From Burkholderia ubonensis (GTDB taxonomy: Bacteria > Pseudomonadota > Gammaproteobacteria > Burkholderiales > Burkholderiaceae): a DNA stretch of 64,000 bases. Under the pieces are notes generated by a model. It ran no database searches and was not told the DNA's origin. It saw nothing but the letters and a program-made list of their open reading frames with translations. The position numbers and the translations under genes are program-made. The stretch lies in assembly GCF_001718695.1 (NCBI RefSeq), contig NZ_CP013420.1:620001-684000 (forward strand), read 5' to 3'. Shown piece by piece: positions 1 to 8,733 of this stretch. Positions within the stretch are counted from its first letter, which is position 1, and every line of letters begins with the position of its first letter.

Positions 1-845
1 GCATCGACACGCTGTATCACACCGCGAATCCGAGCGACGTCACCGGCACGCCGACGGGCTTCGTCGACCTCGACCGGATGACGTCGGGGATGCACGGCGG
101 CGAGCTGATCATCGTCGCCGGCCGCCCGTCGATGGGTAAAACGGCCTTCTCGATGAACATCGGCGAATACGTCGCGGTCGAGTACGGGCTGCCGGTCGCG
201 GTGTTCTCGATGGAAATGCCGGGCACGCAGCTCGTGATGCGTATGCTCGGTTCGGTCGGGCGGCTCGACCAGCACCGGATGCGGACCGGGCGGCTGACCG
301 ACGAGGATTGGCCGAAGCTGACCCACGCGGTGCAGAAGATGAGCGAGGCACAGCTCTTCATCGACGAGACGGGCGGCCTGAACCCGATGGAATTGCGTTC
401 GCGGGCGCGCCGGCTCGCGCGCCAGTGCGGCAAGCTCGGCCTCATCATCGTCGACTACCTGCAGCTGATGACGGGCTCGTCGCAGGGCGAGAACCGCGCG
501 ACCGAAATCTCGGAAATCTCCCGCTCGCTGAAGAGCCTCGCGAAGGAGCTGGACGTGCCGGTGATCGCGCTGTCGCAGCTCAACCGCGGCCTCGAACAGC
601 GTCCGAACAAGCGTCCGGTGATGTCGGACCTGCGGGAATCGGGCGCAATCGAACAGGACGCGGACGTGATCCTGTTCATCTACCGGGACGAAGTCTACAA
701 TCCGGACAGCCCGGACAAGGGCACTGCCGAAATCATCATCGGCAAGCAGCGTAACGGCCCGATCGGGCCCGTTCGACTCACGTTCCTGGGGCAATACACG
801 AAGTTCGACAACTTTGCAGGTGCACAGAACTTCTACGGCGAGTAA
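1..845 (+). CDS. dnaB: Replicative DNA helicase DnaB, 3' part only (5' end outside window)
   Basis: C-terminal RecA-fold ATPase of the hexameric helicase that unwinds DNA at the replication fork and contacts DnaG primase and the clamp loader. The open frame runs in from the window edge (codons in phase with base 3) with no start inside the window; the first visible residues are the linker just before the helicase domain. Visible motifs are the Walker A GRPSMGKTAF, the Walker B-type stretch LIIVDYLQLM, the LSQLNRGLE motif, and the DVILFIYRDE and IIIGKQRNGP stretches typical of DnaB motifs 3 to 4. About 280 of the usual 460 or so residues are present. No intron or intein interrupts the P-loop region, a common intein site in dnaB. 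No rho-independent terminator is evident in the 139 bp after the stop. Confidence 0.97.
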   Translation, partial: IDTLYHTANPSDVTGTPTGFVDLDRMTSGMHGGELIIVAGRPSMGKTAFSMNIGEYVAVEYGLPVAVFSMEMPGTQLVMRMLGSVGRLDQHRMRTGRLTDEDWPKLTHAVQKMSEAQLFIDETGGLNPMELRSRARRLARQCGKLGLIIVDYLQLMTGSSQGENRATEISEISRSLKSLAKELDVPVIALSQLNRGLEQRPNKRPVMSDLRESGAIEQDADVILFIYRDEVYNPDSPDKGTAEIIIGKQRNGPIGPVRLTFLGQYTKFDNFAGAQNFYGE

Positions 846-932
846 CGCCGGTTGTAAACCCCTATTTCACGAAACGTTGTATCCCGTCTCGGTGCGCGCG
901 CACGCTTCATGTGCGCGCCGGACGGGAAACGG

Positions 933-938
933 TACAAT
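933..938 (+). promoter_or_regulatory. Candidate -10 box (TACAAT) for the DUF47-pit operon
   Basis: TACAAT lies 46 bp before the DUF47 start codon and matches the sigma-70 -10 consensus in 5 of 6 positions. No good -35 hexamer is present about 17 bp upstream, so the promoter is inferred mainly from the -10 box and position. An AGGAA ribosome binding site sits just before the ATG at 985. Confidence 0.45.
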
Positions 939-984
939 GTCGCCGATTTTTGTGACAGCCGTTTGACCATCTTTCAGGAATTCC

Positions 985-1611
985 ATGTTCGGTCGATTCA
1001 TGCCCACCGAGGGCAAGTTCTTCGAAATCTTCAACGCGCACGCGAAGTACATCGTTTCCGGTGGCCGCGAACTCGAACTGCTGATCGACAATCTCGCCGA
1101 CGCCGAGATTCACAAGCAGAACGTGCAGCTGGCCGAGAAGGCCGCTGACAAGCTGACGCACGAAGCGATCGATCTGCTCCACAAGACGTTCATCACGCCG
1201 CTCGACCGCGACGAGATCCACAAGCTGATCACGACGATGGACGACATCCTCGACCTGATGGAGGACGTCGCGACCGCCGTGTCGCTGTACGACGTGCAGG
1301 CGGTGACGTCCGAGGCGAGCCAGCTCGCGCATATCGTCACGCAGTCGGCGCAGCACGTGCAGCAGGCCGTCGCGCTGCTGTCGGACATGAAGCAGTCCGC
1401 GCAGATCCTCAAGGCGTGCGAAGAGATCGACCGCTGGGAATCGGAGGCGGACCGCGTGCTGCGCGCGGCGATGTCGAAGCTGTTCCGCGAAGAGAACGAC
1501 GTGAAGAACCTCATCAAGCTGAAGGCGATCTACGAGCTGCTCGAAGAGATCACCGACAAATGCGAGGACGTCGCGAACATCATCGAAGGCATCGTGCTGG
1601 AAAACGCCTGA
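985..1611 (+). CDS. DUF47 family PhoU-like protein, partner of Pit transporter
   Basis: An all-helical 208-residue protein of the DUF47/TIGR00153 family, distant relatives of PhoU. Members are usually encoded beside low-affinity phosphate (PiT) transporters and are thought to modulate them. The start at 985 has an AGGAA site 4-9 bp upstream. The sequence is rich in acidic and hydrophobic heptads, for example the stretches TTMDDILDLMEDVA and YELLEEITDKCEDVANI, as expected of PhoU-like three-helix bundles in which Asp/Glu pairs bind metal. The transporter gene starts 10 bp after the stop, so the two are almost certainly co-transcribed and translationally linked. Direct regulation of Pit activity is an inference from context and family. 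Confidence 0.93.
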   Translation: MFGRFMPTEGKFFEIFNAHAKYIVSGGRELELLIDNLADAEIHKQNVQLAEKAADKLTHEAIDLLHKTFITPLDRDEIHKLITTMDDILDLMEDVATAVSLYDVQAVTSEASQLAHIVTQSAQHVQQAVALLSDMKQSAQILKACEEIDRWESEADRVLRAAMSKLFREENDVKNLIKLKAIYELLEEITDKCEDVANIIEGIVLENA

Positions 1612-1621
1612 GCGGAACACG

Positions 1622-2632
1622 ATGCATTCGATACAACTTGCCCTATGGATGGTCGCGGCGCTGGTGCTCGTCGCGCTCGTATTCGACTTCATGAACGGCT
1701 TCCACGACGCGGCGAACTCGATCGCCACCGTCGTGTCCACCGGGGTGCTGAAGCCGCAGCAGGCGGTGGCATTTGCCGCCGCGTTCAACGTCATCGCGTA
1801 TTTCATCTTCCACCTGAAGGTCGCGCAGACCGTCGGCAAAGGCACGATCGATCCCGGGATCGTCGACCACTATGTCGTGTTCGGCGCGCTCGTCGGCGCG
1901 ATCGCCTGGAACGTGATCACCTGGTACTACGGGATTCCGTCGAGCTCGTCGCACGCGCTGATCGGCGGCCTCGTCGGCTCGGCGCTCGCGAAGTCGGGCT
2001 GGGGATCGCTGAACATCGACGGGCTGATGAAGACGATCGCGTTCATCTTCATCTCGCCGCTGCTCGGCTTCATCCTCGGTTCGCTGTTCATGCTCGGCGT
2101 GTCGTGGCTGTACTTCCGCACCGCGCCGAGCAAGGTCGACCGGCGGTTCCGCCGCCTGCAACTGCTGTCGGCCGGGCTGTACAGCCTCGGCCACGGCGGC
2201 AACGACGCGCAGAAGACGATCGGCATCATCTGGATGCTGCTGATCGCGACCGGCTACGCGTCGGCGGGCTCCGACGCGCCCCCGGCATGGGTGATCGGCG
2301 CGTGCTACCTGTCGATGGGCCTCGGCACGCTGTTCGGCGGCTGGCGGATCGTGCGCACGATGGGCCAGAAGATCACCAAGCTGAAGCCGGTCGGCGGGTT
2401 CTGCGCGGAGACGGGCGGCGCAATGACGCTGTTCATCGCGTCGTTCCTCGGCATCCCGGTGTCGACGACCCATACGATCACCGGCGCGATCGTCGGCGTC
2501 GGCGCGACGCAGAAGCTGTCGGCCGTGCGCTGGGGCGTCGCCGGCAACATCGTGTGGGCGTGGGTACTGACGCTGCCGGCGTCCGCGCTGTTCGCGGCGG
2601 GCGGCTGGTGGCTCGGCCATCGGATCTTCTGA
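1622..2632 (+). CDS. pitA: PiT family inorganic phosphate transporter
   Basis: A 336-residue inner-membrane symporter for inorganic phosphate (usually as a metal-phosphate complex with H+). Both PiT signature repeats are visible: the N-terminal FMNGFHDAANSIATVVSTG and the C-terminal SLGHGGNDAQKTIGI, with GIPVSTTHTITGAIVG near the end. About nine or ten hydrophobic segments separate the two halves, and the length is typical of the short bacterial PiT group. It starts 10 bp after the DUF47 gene and is followed by a strong hairpin terminator, which closes the two-gene operon. The pitA symbol is by family; there is no sign of the longer E. coli-type central loop. Confidence 0.95.
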   Translation: MHSIQLALWMVAALVLVALVFDFMNGFHDAANSIATVVSTGVLKPQQAVAFAAAFNVIAYFIFHLKVAQTVGKGTIDPGIVDHYVVFGALVGAIAWNVITWYYGIPSSSSHALIGGLVGSALAKSGWGSLNIDGLMKTIAFIFISPLLGFILGSLFMLGVSWLYFRTAPSKVDRRFRRLQLLSAGLYSLGHGGNDAQKTIGIIWMLLIATGYASAGSDAPPAWVIGACYLSMGLGTLFGGWRIVRTMGQKITKLKPVGGFCAETGGAMTLFIASFLGIPVSTTHTITGAIVGVGATQKLSAVRWGVAGNIVWAWVLTLPASALFAAGGWWLGHRIF

Positions 2633-2662
2633 TCGCGACGCCGCCCGGGTCGCATCAGAACC

Positions 2663-2701
2663 ATGCGCCGCTAACCGTAAGGTTGCGGCGCATTTTCTTT
2701 T
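2663..2701 (+). terminator. Rho-independent terminator of the pit operon
   Basis: A 9-bp stem (ATGCGCCGC with GCGGCGCAT) is extended after one bulged T by AACC/GGTT closing on a GTAA loop, and is followed by a T-rich run (TTTTCTTTT). It lies 30 bp after the pit stop codon and before the convergent NlpC/P60 gene. Confidence 0.85.
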
Positions 2702-2736
2702 GCGGTGTACGGAATGCGGCGCTGCGCCGCAATGAC

Positions 2737-3792
2737 TCAGTAGCTGCCGTTCGCGAAGCGGGCGATCGGATCGTCGGCGGTGCTGGTGCGCGGGCTGACC
2801 GGCGCCGATTGCGTCGATGCGCGCAGCACCTGCACCGGCTCGGCGCTGCCCGGCGAGCTCGGGGCAGGCATCGCGGACGGCGGTTCCGCATCGAATGCGG
2901 CGGCCTCGGCGGCCGTCAGTGCCGTCGTCGGGATCTGCGTGCCGACTTCTTCGGATGGGCCGGCCGGCGGCAAAACCGGCGTCATGGCCATCGTGTCGCC
3001 GCCCGCGGAGGAGACCGGCGCCGACATGCGCGGCGCCGGTTCGTACGGAGCGGGGGACGCAGCGGCTGCGGCGGCCGTCGTCACGGCCGTCGTCGTCGAT
3101 ACGGCCGGCACAGCAGCCTGCGCCGTCGCACGGGCCGGCGACGAAGCATAGGCAGGCCGCCGTACTGCCGCGGCCGCGACGACCGGCGCGGTGGCCGCAG
3201 CCGGCGCATCGCGCCGTGCATCGTAGATCGGGGCATCGAACGGCGTCGGCGTGCCGCGCGGCGGCGCGACGCGGCGAATCCCGTCGAAGCGCTTCGCCCA
3301 GTACGGGTTCGTCAGGTAGTCGAGCCGCACGGTGCCGCCGGTCGACGGCGCGTTGACGAAGCGCAGCTTGCCGACATAGATGCCGACGTGCGAGTGCGGC
3401 CGGCCGGTCGTGTTGAAGAAGATCAGGTCGCCCGGCGCGACCTGTTCGGGGTCGATCGACATGCCGCGGCCGCTCATGTCGGCGGTCGTGCGCGGCAGGT
3501 TCACGTCCGCTACGCGACCGACCACGTAGCGCACGAGCCCGCTGCAGTCGAAGCCGCTGTCCGGCGTATTGCCGCCCCAGCGGTACGGGACGCCGACGAG
3601 GCTCATCGCCTGGATCGAGATTTCTTCCTGGCCGACGCTGTGGTCGACGAATTTCGGGAAATTGGCGGGCGGGGCGAAGGCGCGGGGCGTCGTGATCTTC
3701 ATGCCCGGCGAGCGCGAAGCCGACTGCGGCGGCACGCTGGAACAGGCCGCAAGCAGCGAGACGACGGCGACGGGAAGCCAGATTCGAAGCAT
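2737..3792 (-). CDS. NlpC/P60 family lipoprotein, probable peptidoglycan endopeptidase
   Basis: A 351-residue lipoprotein with a C40 peptidase domain that cleaves peptide stems of peptidoglycan in the periplasm. The start is the MLRIWLP codon at 3792, because a classic signal peptide follows with lipobox LLAAC (Cys17). An upstream in-frame start at 3825 would put arginines before the signal. The catalytic Cys is residue 83 (SGFDCSGLV) and the catalytic His is residue 134 (SHVGIYVG), with the RWGG motif before the Cys. Residues from about 190 to the end are a long Ala/Pro/Thr-rich tail with no recognisable fold; short NlpC/P60 proteins lack this. It is convergent with pit, and no partner gene is adjacent. 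Confidence 0.9.
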   Translation of the reverse strand: MLRIWLPVAVVSLLAACSSVPPQSASRSPGMKITTPRAFAPPANFPKFVDHSVGQEEISIQAMSLVGVPYRWGGNTPDSGFDCSGLVRYVVGRVADVNLPRTTADMSGRGMSIDPEQVAPGDLIFFNTTGRPHSHVGIYVGKLRFVNAPSTGGTVRLDYLTNPYWAKRFDGIRRVAPPRGTPTPFDAPIYDARRDAPAAATAPVVAAAAVRRPAYASSPARATAQAAVPAVSTTTAVTTAAAAAASPAPYEPAPRMSAPVSSAGGDTMAMTPVLPPAGPSEEVGTQIPTTALTAAEAAAFDAEPPSAMPAPSSPGSAEPVQVLRASTQSAPVSPRTSTADDPIARFANGSY

Positions 3793-3960
3793 GACAGGCG
3801 GGCGAGCGCGGCGCGCTCGACACAATCGTATGACAACAGACAGACCCGATGGTAGTCGCTCCGACGGGGCTTAGGCAACAATTCTTGAGAATTTACTTGA
3901 AGTTTCGCGCGTAATGCATCGTGGTTGCGTGACACAGTCAAGCACTGATTTCGACCCCAA

Positions 3961-3993
3961 AACAAAAACGGCGCTCCGTTTCGGGAGCGCCGT
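3961..3993 (-). terminator. Rho-independent terminator of the PhoH gene
   Basis: A 10-bp perfect stem (ACGGCGCTCC with GGAGCGCCGT) has a 6-base loop and is followed on the minus strand by TTTTTGTTTT. It is 41 bp downstream of the PhoH stop codon. Confidence 0.9.
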
Positions 3994-4033
3994 GTGCTTT
4001 CGCGAACCGGCCTGAATCGGCCGGCAGGCCGCG

Positions 4034-5830
4034 TTACAGGATGTCGGACGCGTAGTCGGCGAGCCGCGAGCGTTCGCCGCGCGCGAGCGTCACGTGGCCG
4101 CTGTGTCCCCAGCCCTTGAAGCGGTCGACGACGTAGGTGAGGCCCGAGCTGCCTTCCGTCAGGTACGGCGTATCGATCTGCGCGATGTTGCCGAGGCAGA
4201 CGATCTTCGTGCCGGGGCCCGCGCGCGTGACGAGCGTCTTCATCTGCTTCGGCGTCAGGTTCTGCGCCTCGTCGATGATCAGGTACTTGTCGACGAACGT
4301 GCGGCCGCGCATGAAGTTCATGCTCTTGACCTTCAGGCGCGAGCGGATCAGTTCCTGCGTCGCCGCGCGGCCCCATTCGCCGGCTGCGTCGTCGGTCTTC
4401 TGCAGCACCTCGAGGTTGTCGTCGAATGCGCCCATCCACGGCTGCATCTTCTCTTCCTCGGTGCCGGGCAGGAAGCCGATGTCCTCGCCGACCGGCACGG
4501 TCGCGCGCGTCACGATGATCTCGTTGTAGCGCTTGTCGTCGAGCACCTGCGCGAGGCCCGCCGCGAGCGCGACGAGCGTCTTGCCGGTGCCGGCCTGGCC
4601 GAGCAGCGTGACGAAGTCGATCTCCGGATTCATCAGCAGGTTCAGCGCGAAGTTCTGCTCGCGGTTGCGCGCGGTGATCCCCCACACGTTGTTCTTGTGG
4701 TGGCTGTAGTCGCGCAGCGTCTGCAGGAGCGCCGTCTTGCCGTTCAGTTCGCGCACGAGCGCATGGAACGTCGGCTCGCCGTTCTGCGGTTCGAGATAGA
4801 CGAACTCGTTGACCAGCATCGACGTGACGAGCGGGCCGGTCACGCGGTAGTACGTGGTGCCCGTCTTCGTGTCCTGCCAGCTTTCCATGCCCTTCGCGTG
4901 GCGGGTCCAGAAATCCTGCGGCAGCTCGCGCACGCCGGTGTAGAGGAGATCCTTGTCCTCGAGCACCTGGTCGTTGAAGTAGTCTTCGGCGGGCAGGCCG
5001 AGCGCGTGCGCCTTGATCCGCATGTTGATGTCTTTCGACACCAGCACGACCTGGCGGTCCGGCCGGTCGCGCTGCAGCGCGCGCACGACGCCGAGGATCT
5101 GGTTGTCGGCCTTGCCTTGCGGCAGGCCCTCGACGGGCGGAATGTTGGTGAGCGTCGTCTGGAAGTACAGGCGGCCGAGCGCCTCGCGGCTGCCGAGGCG
5201 CGCCAGCGGAATGCCGTTCGTGATCGGGCCCGCGTCGGCGACGAGCGCATCGAGCGTGCGGCTGACCTGGCGCGCGTTGCGCGCGACTTCCGACATCCCC
5301 TTCTTGTGATTGTCGAGTTCCTCGAGCGTCATCATCGGCAGATAGACGTCGTGTTCCTCGAAACGGAAGAGGCTGCTCGGATCGTGCATCAGCACGTTCG
5401 TGTCGAGCACGAACAGCTTCTGCATCTCGGCTTCGGCGGCCTTGCGGCCGCGCGACCTGGCGGCCGCGCCGGCTTCGCTCGCGGCGGCCGCGACCGGTTT
5501 TGTGGCGGCGGGTTTCTCTGCGCGCGCGAGCGGCGCGGCGGGCTCCGCGGGCGTCGGCACGGGCTGCAGCAGCGCGGCCGTCTGCTTGGTCTTGCGGCTG
5601 CGCGCGGGCGCGCTCGCGGCTTCAGGCGCCGACGCGACCGCACGCAGCTGTGCGGCGGTGTTGGCGGCTTGCGTCATCGGTTGGGCCACGCTAGCCGGGC
5701 CGTAGTCGGCGGCCGTGGAAACGTCCCCGTCGGCGGATTTCTTTGCGGCTTTGGTCGGCCGCGCTTTCGCCTTGTATTCGTCGGGCGGCAGCAGGCTGCC
5801 GAGCTTGCTGGGGGGGGTAGGCAAAGGCAT
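4034..5830 (-). CDS. PIN domain-PhoH ATPase fusion (PhoH2/YlaK-like)
   Basis: A 598-residue protein pairing an N-terminal PIN ribonuclease domain with a PhoH P-loop ATPase. The family (PhoH2-type) is proposed to be an RNA helicase-nuclease. The PIN domain begins near residue 135 with KLFVLDTNVLMHDP and contains the acidic residues DTN, EELD and D in VVLVSKDINMR. The ATPase shows Walker A GQAGTGKTLVALAAGL near residue 410 and the Walker B-like LIIDEAQNLTPKQMKTL. The first 130 residues are Ala/Pro/Lys-rich and probably disordered. I chose the start at 5830 because GAGGG lies just upstream; an open frame continues to 6145 but would cross the bcp terminator. It is monocistronic between two minus-strand terminators. 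Confidence 0.9.
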   Translation of the reverse strand: MPLPTPPSKLGSLLPPDEYKAKARPTKAAKKSADGDVSTAADYGPASVAQPMTQAANTAAQLRAVASAPEAASAPARSRKTKQTAALLQPVPTPAEPAAPLARAEKPAATKPVAAAASEAGAAARSRGRKAAEAEMQKLFVLDTNVLMHDPSSLFRFEEHDVYLPMMTLEELDNHKKGMSEVARNARQVSRTLDALVADAGPITNGIPLARLGSREALGRLYFQTTLTNIPPVEGLPQGKADNQILGVVRALQRDRPDRQVVLVSKDINMRIKAHALGLPAEDYFNDQVLEDKDLLYTGVRELPQDFWTRHAKGMESWQDTKTGTTYYRVTGPLVTSMLVNEFVYLEPQNGEPTFHALVRELNGKTALLQTLRDYSHHKNNVWGITARNREQNFALNLLMNPEIDFVTLLGQAGTGKTLVALAAGLAQVLDDKRYNEIIVTRATVPVGEDIGFLPGTEEEKMQPWMGAFDDNLEVLQKTDDAAGEWGRAATQELIRSRLKVKSMNFMRGRTFVDKYLIIDEAQNLTPKQMKTLVTRAGPGTKIVCLGNIAQIDTPYLTEGSSGLTYVVDRFKGWGHSGHVTLARGERSRLADYASDIL

Positions 5831-6166
5831 GGTGTCCCTCGGGAGGAATCGTGTCGCTGGGGTGCGCCGCTGATCGCATCCTGCTGCGTGACGAACACGC
5901 GTGCGGTTTGCGCGCGGTGGCGCACATGAATTTCGTTTAGCCGGTTCGCCTAAGTGTCGGTCAACTCCTTGACGGGGTGAAAGGGCCGGACCGAGTGCCG
6001 GCGCGCAGACCATAAAAAAAGCCGCTGCCCCGTCGACCGGGACATGCGGCTCGGCTGATACCGTCGTGATGCGCGTCAGGTGCCGGAAAGCATCGCTACG
6101 AGCACCGGCGCAGCTACGAGAAATATGGGGCGGACTGGCATTCATTGCGGCCCAATATAGCGCGCC
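5831..6166. other. Intergenic region between phoH and bcp (336 bp)
   Basis: It holds the bcp terminator (6014-6051) and, between that and 5830, the expected phoH promoter and leader. I see no clear -35/-10 pair and no additional gene. An in-frame extension of phoH spans it but has no ribosome binding site or conserved features. Confidence 0.6.
6014..6051 (-). terminator. Rho-independent terminator of bcp
   Basis: On the minus strand AGCCGC and GCGGCT arms enclose a second inner stem (CCCGG/CCGGG type) and are followed by TTTTTTTATG. It lies about 115 bp beyond the bcp stop and insulates bcp from phoH. Confidence 0.8.
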
Positions 6167-6628
6167 TCAAAGCGCTTGTACAGCACCTAGCACGTCGTCC
6201 ACGTGACCCGGCACCTTGATGCCGCGCCATGCCTGGCGAAGCACGCCGTCGGCGTCGATCAGGAACGTCGAGCGCTCGATGCCGCGCACTTCCTTGCCAT
6301 ACATTTTCTTCATCTTGATGACATCGAACAGCGTGCACAGCGCTTCGTCGGCATCGGAAATCAATGCGAACGGCAGCTCGAGCTTTGCCTTGAAATTGTC
6401 ATGCGAACGCAGGCTGTCGCGCGACACGCCGACGATTTCCGCGCCGGCCTTCTTGAACTTCGGATAGAGATCGCGGAACTGCAGCCCCTCGGTCGTGCAG
6501 CCGGGCGTGTTGTCCTTCGGATAGAAATACAGCACGAGCTTCTTGCCCCGCAGGTCGGACAGCGAAAGATCGCCGCCGGTGGCCGGTGCGGTGAAATCGG
6601 GAACTTGACGGTCAACTTCGACGGACAC
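6167..6628 (-). CDS. bcp: Thioredoxin-dependent peroxiredoxin, Bcp/PrxQ family (1-Cys type)
   Basis: A 153-residue cytoplasmic peroxidase that reduces H2O2 and organic peroxides. The fold is shown by LVLYFYPKDNTPGCTTEG, with the peroxidatic Cys in the TPGCT motif. The classical PrxQ/Bcp resolving Cys five residues downstream is absent: that position is Gly in TPGCTTEGLQFRD. The only other Cys is in EALCTLFDV about 50 residues later, so this looks like the 1-Cys subgroup. The start is GTG at 6628, supported by an AGGAG site a few bases upstream. It follows the arn operon on the same strand but is separated by 138 bp and a hairpin, so it is probably a separate unit. Confidence 0.93.
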   Translation of the reverse strand: MSVEVDRQVPDFTAPATGGDLSLSDLRGKKLVLYFYPKDNTPGCTTEGLQFRDLYPKFKKAGAEIVGVSRDSLRSHDNFKAKLELPFALISDADEALCTLFDVIKMKKMYGKEVRGIERSTFLIDADGVLRQAWRGIKVPGHVDDVLGAVQAL

Positions 6629-6732
6629 GTGTTTCTCCTGTTGTTATGGGAGGGCGCCTTGGCGACGGCGCGCGTGGGTGACGGCGCGATCGCGTCGCCG
6701 CGCAGGGAAGGGCGCGGTGGCGGCCGCGTTGA

Positions 6733-6760
6733 CGGGCAGGCGCATGGCGTCGCCTGCCCG
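6733..6760 (-). other. Perfect 10-bp hairpin just after arnD
   Basis: CGGGCAGGCG and CGCCTGCCCG form a perfect 10-bp stem with an 8-base loop, starting 6 bp after the arnD stop codon. There is no T-run on the minus strand, so it may be a 3'-end-protecting or rho-assisted end of the arn transcript rather than an intrinsic terminator. Confidence 0.55.
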
Positions 6761-6766
6761 CATGGA

Positions 6767-7663
6767 TCAGTCGGGCTGGACGATCAGCTCGCCCGACCGG
6801 CCCGGAATCTCGCCCCACGTGACAGGGTACGATGGCAGCGTGTCGCGGTCCAGCGTCGCGTGATAGTCGCCCATCGTCGCGAACGTATGGCCTTGCGCAC
6901 GCCAGCCGGCGAGCAGCTGCTCGAACACCGGCGCGAGCTTCTGGCCTTCCAGCTCCGCATGCAGCGTGAAGACCTGGTCGTGCGGATTGGTTTCGGTGAA
7001 CGTGAGGATATGCGCGGCGACGTTGTGCGTATCGACGCCGTCGATGCCGAGCACTTCGTCGAGCGTCGGCAGCGTCGTCGGCATCTGCACGTGCGCGAGC
7101 GTCCTGCCGCCGACGACCGGCAGGTACGGCGAATGGCCGCGGCCGTCGGACGCATAGCGCATGCCCCACGCGTCGATCTGCTCGAATGCCGCGTCGTTCA
7201 TCTGCCAGCCCGCCGCGCCGTGCGTGACGGGCGGCGCGCCGAAGATCTCGACGAAGCGCGCGTGGCTTTTCTGCATCTCACGCGCGGTCCAGTCGCGGTC
7301 GCGCGCGCGCACGTTGTCCTGCCAGTACACGTGATCCCACGTGTGGATCCCGCATTCGAAGCCGGCCTCGTGGATCGCGCGCATGTCGGCGATCGCGCGG
7401 CGGCCGATGTCGGGGCCCGGCAGCAGCACGCCGTACATCAGCTGCTTCACGCCGTAATGCTCGACCACCGACGTGCGCGACACCTTCTTCAGGAACCCCG
7501 GACGGAACACGCGCCGCAGCGCCCAGCCGGTATGGTCGGGCCCGAGGCTGAAGAGGAAGGTCGCGCGCGCGCTGAAGCGGTCGAAAATGCGCGCGAGGTT
7601 CGGCACGCCTTCGCGCGTGCCGCGCAGCGTGTCGACGTCGATCTTGAGGACGATGCGAGCCAA
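6767..7663 (-). CDS. arnD: 4-deoxy-4-formamido-L-arabinose-phosphoundecaprenol deformylase ArnD
   Basis: A NodB-type polysaccharide deacetylase (298 residues) that removes the formyl group from undecaprenyl-phosphate-Ara4FN before flipping and transfer to lipid A. NodB features are the N-terminal acidic IDVDTLRG (metal ligand and catalytic base), the HTWDHVYW motif (His ligands) and the C-terminal LHAELEG stretch. The likely start is TTG at 7663, the only sensible start in frame, 14 bp after the preceding arn gene. It is the last gene of the arn operon. Adjacency to the formyltransferase and ArnC makes the ArnD call firm against other NodB-family roles. Confidence 0.92.
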   Translation of the reverse strand: MARIVLKIDVDTLRGTREGVPNLARIFDRFSARATFLFSLGPDHTGWALRRVFRPGFLKKVSRTSVVEHYGVKQLMYGVLLPGPDIGRRAIADMRAIHEAGFECGIHTWDHVYWQDNVRARDRDWTAREMQKSHARFVEIFGAPPVTHGAAGWQMNDAAFEQIDAWGMRYASDGRGHSPYLPVVGGRTLAHVQMPTTLPTLDEVLGIDGVDTHNVAAHILTFTETNPHDQVFTLHAELEGQKLAPVFEQLLAGWRAQGHTFATMGDYHATLDRDTLPSYPVTWGEIPGRSGELIVQPD

Positions 7664-7677
7664 GCGTGCGTCCCGCT

Positions 7678-8733
7678 TCAGCCTTGCTGCTCGACGAGCG
7701 CGCGTGCGTCGGCGACGTGGCCGCGATACGCCTCGAAGATCTTGCGCAGCGCTTCGTCGAACGTCGATTGCGGCGCCCAGCCGAGCTCCTGCATCGTGTT
7801 GTCGATCTTCGGCACGCGGTTCTGCACGTCCTGGTAGCCCTTGCCGTAGTACGCGCCCGACGTGGTCTCGACGAGATTCACGTTCTTCGCGGAATCGGCG
7901 TATTCGGGGAACTCGGCGGCGAGCTCGAGCATCTTGTGCGCGAGTTCGCGCACCGAGAAGTTATTCTTTGGATTCCCGATGTTGTAGATCTTGCCCGACG
8001 CGACGCCGTTCGGGTTCTCGATGATCTTCATCAGCGCGCTGATGCCGTCGTCGATGTCGGTGAACGCGCGCTTCTGCGAGCCGCCGTCGACGAGGCTGAT
8101 GTTCTCGCCGCGCACGATGTGGCCGAGGAATTGCGTGACGACGCGCGAGCTGCCTTCCTTCGGCGTGTAGATCGAGTCGAGGCCCGGGCCGATCCAGTTG
8201 AACGGGCGGAACAGCGTGAAGTTCAGGCCTTCCATCCCGTAGCCCCAGATCACGCGGTCCATCAGCTGCTTCGAGCACGCGTAGATCCAGCGCGGCTTGT
8301 TGATCGGGCCGTAGGTGAGGGCGGAGTTGTCCGGGTCGAACTGCTCGTCCGTGCACATCCCGTAGACCTCGGAGGTCGACGGGAACACGAGGTGCTTGCC
8401 GTACTTCACGGCCGAGCGCACGATCGGCAGGTTCGCCTCGAAGTCGAGCTCGAACACGCGCAGCGGCTGCTGCACGTAGGTCGCCGGCGTCGCGATCGCG
8501 ACGAGCGGCAGGATCACGTCGCACTTCTTCACGTGATACTCGACCCACTCCTTGTTGATCGTGATGTCGCCCTCGAAGAAATGCATCCGCTCGTGGTTGA
8601 CGAGATCGCCGAGCCGATCGGTCTGCATGTCCATGCCGAACACTTCCCAATCGGTGGTTTCAAGAATGCGTTTCGACAGGTGATGGCCGATGAAGCCGTT
8701 CACACCCAGGATCAGGACTTTTTTTGCTTTCAT
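7678..8733 (-). CDS. UDP-glucuronic acid decarboxylase / NAD-dependent epimerase (ArnA C-terminal activity as separate protein)
   Basis: An extended SDR protein (351 residues) that oxidatively decarboxylates UDP-glucuronate to UDP-4-keto-pentose, the first committed step of Ara4N synthesis. The Rossmann motif is [14 protein letters not shown] near residue 5, and the catalytic YACSK (YxxxK) and SER-type STSEVYGM are visible. It corresponds to the C-terminal half of enterobacterial ArnA, encoded here as its own gene. The start at 8733 (MKAKKVLI) overlaps the formyltransferase stop by four bases (ATGA at 8730-8733), so translation is coupled; an in-frame start at 8811 would lie inside that gene. 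Confidence 0.93.
   Translation of the reverse strand: MKAKKVLILGVNGFIGHHLSKRILETTDWEVFGMDMQTDRLGDLVNHERMHFFEGDITINKEWVEYHVKKCDVILPLVAIATPATYVQQPLRVFELDFEANLPIVRSAVKYGKHLVFPSTSEVYGMCTDEQFDPDNSALTYGPINKPRWIYACSKQLMDRVIWGYGMEGLNFTLFRPFNWIGPGLDSIYTPKEGSSRVVTQFLGHIVRGENISLVDGGSQKRAFTDIDDGISALMKIIENPNGVASGKIYNIGNPKNNFSVRELAHKMLELAAEFPEYADSAKNVNLVETTSGAYYGKGYQDVQNRVPKIDNTMQELGWAPQSTFDEALRKIFEAYRGHVADARALVEQQG

Noticed and set aside
951..970. TGACAG and TGACCA repeated with 11-bp spacing, resembling a reversed Pho box, in front of the DUF47-pit operon
   Set aside because: It lies downstream of the likely -10 box, only one half matches the PhoB consensus well, and the other half matches poorly, so I do not call it a regulatory site.
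1643..3823. Long minus-strand open frames, e.g. 726 residues across pit and its neighbours
   Set aside because: Arg/Ala/Gly-rich sequence with no motif, lying antisense to well-supported genes. This is the usual high-GC shadow effect, and the same holds for the many other long antisense frames in the window.
5831..6145. 105-codon upstream extension of the PhoH frame
   Set aside because: It crosses the bcp terminator and has no ribosome binding site; the ATG at 5830 has a GAGGG site.
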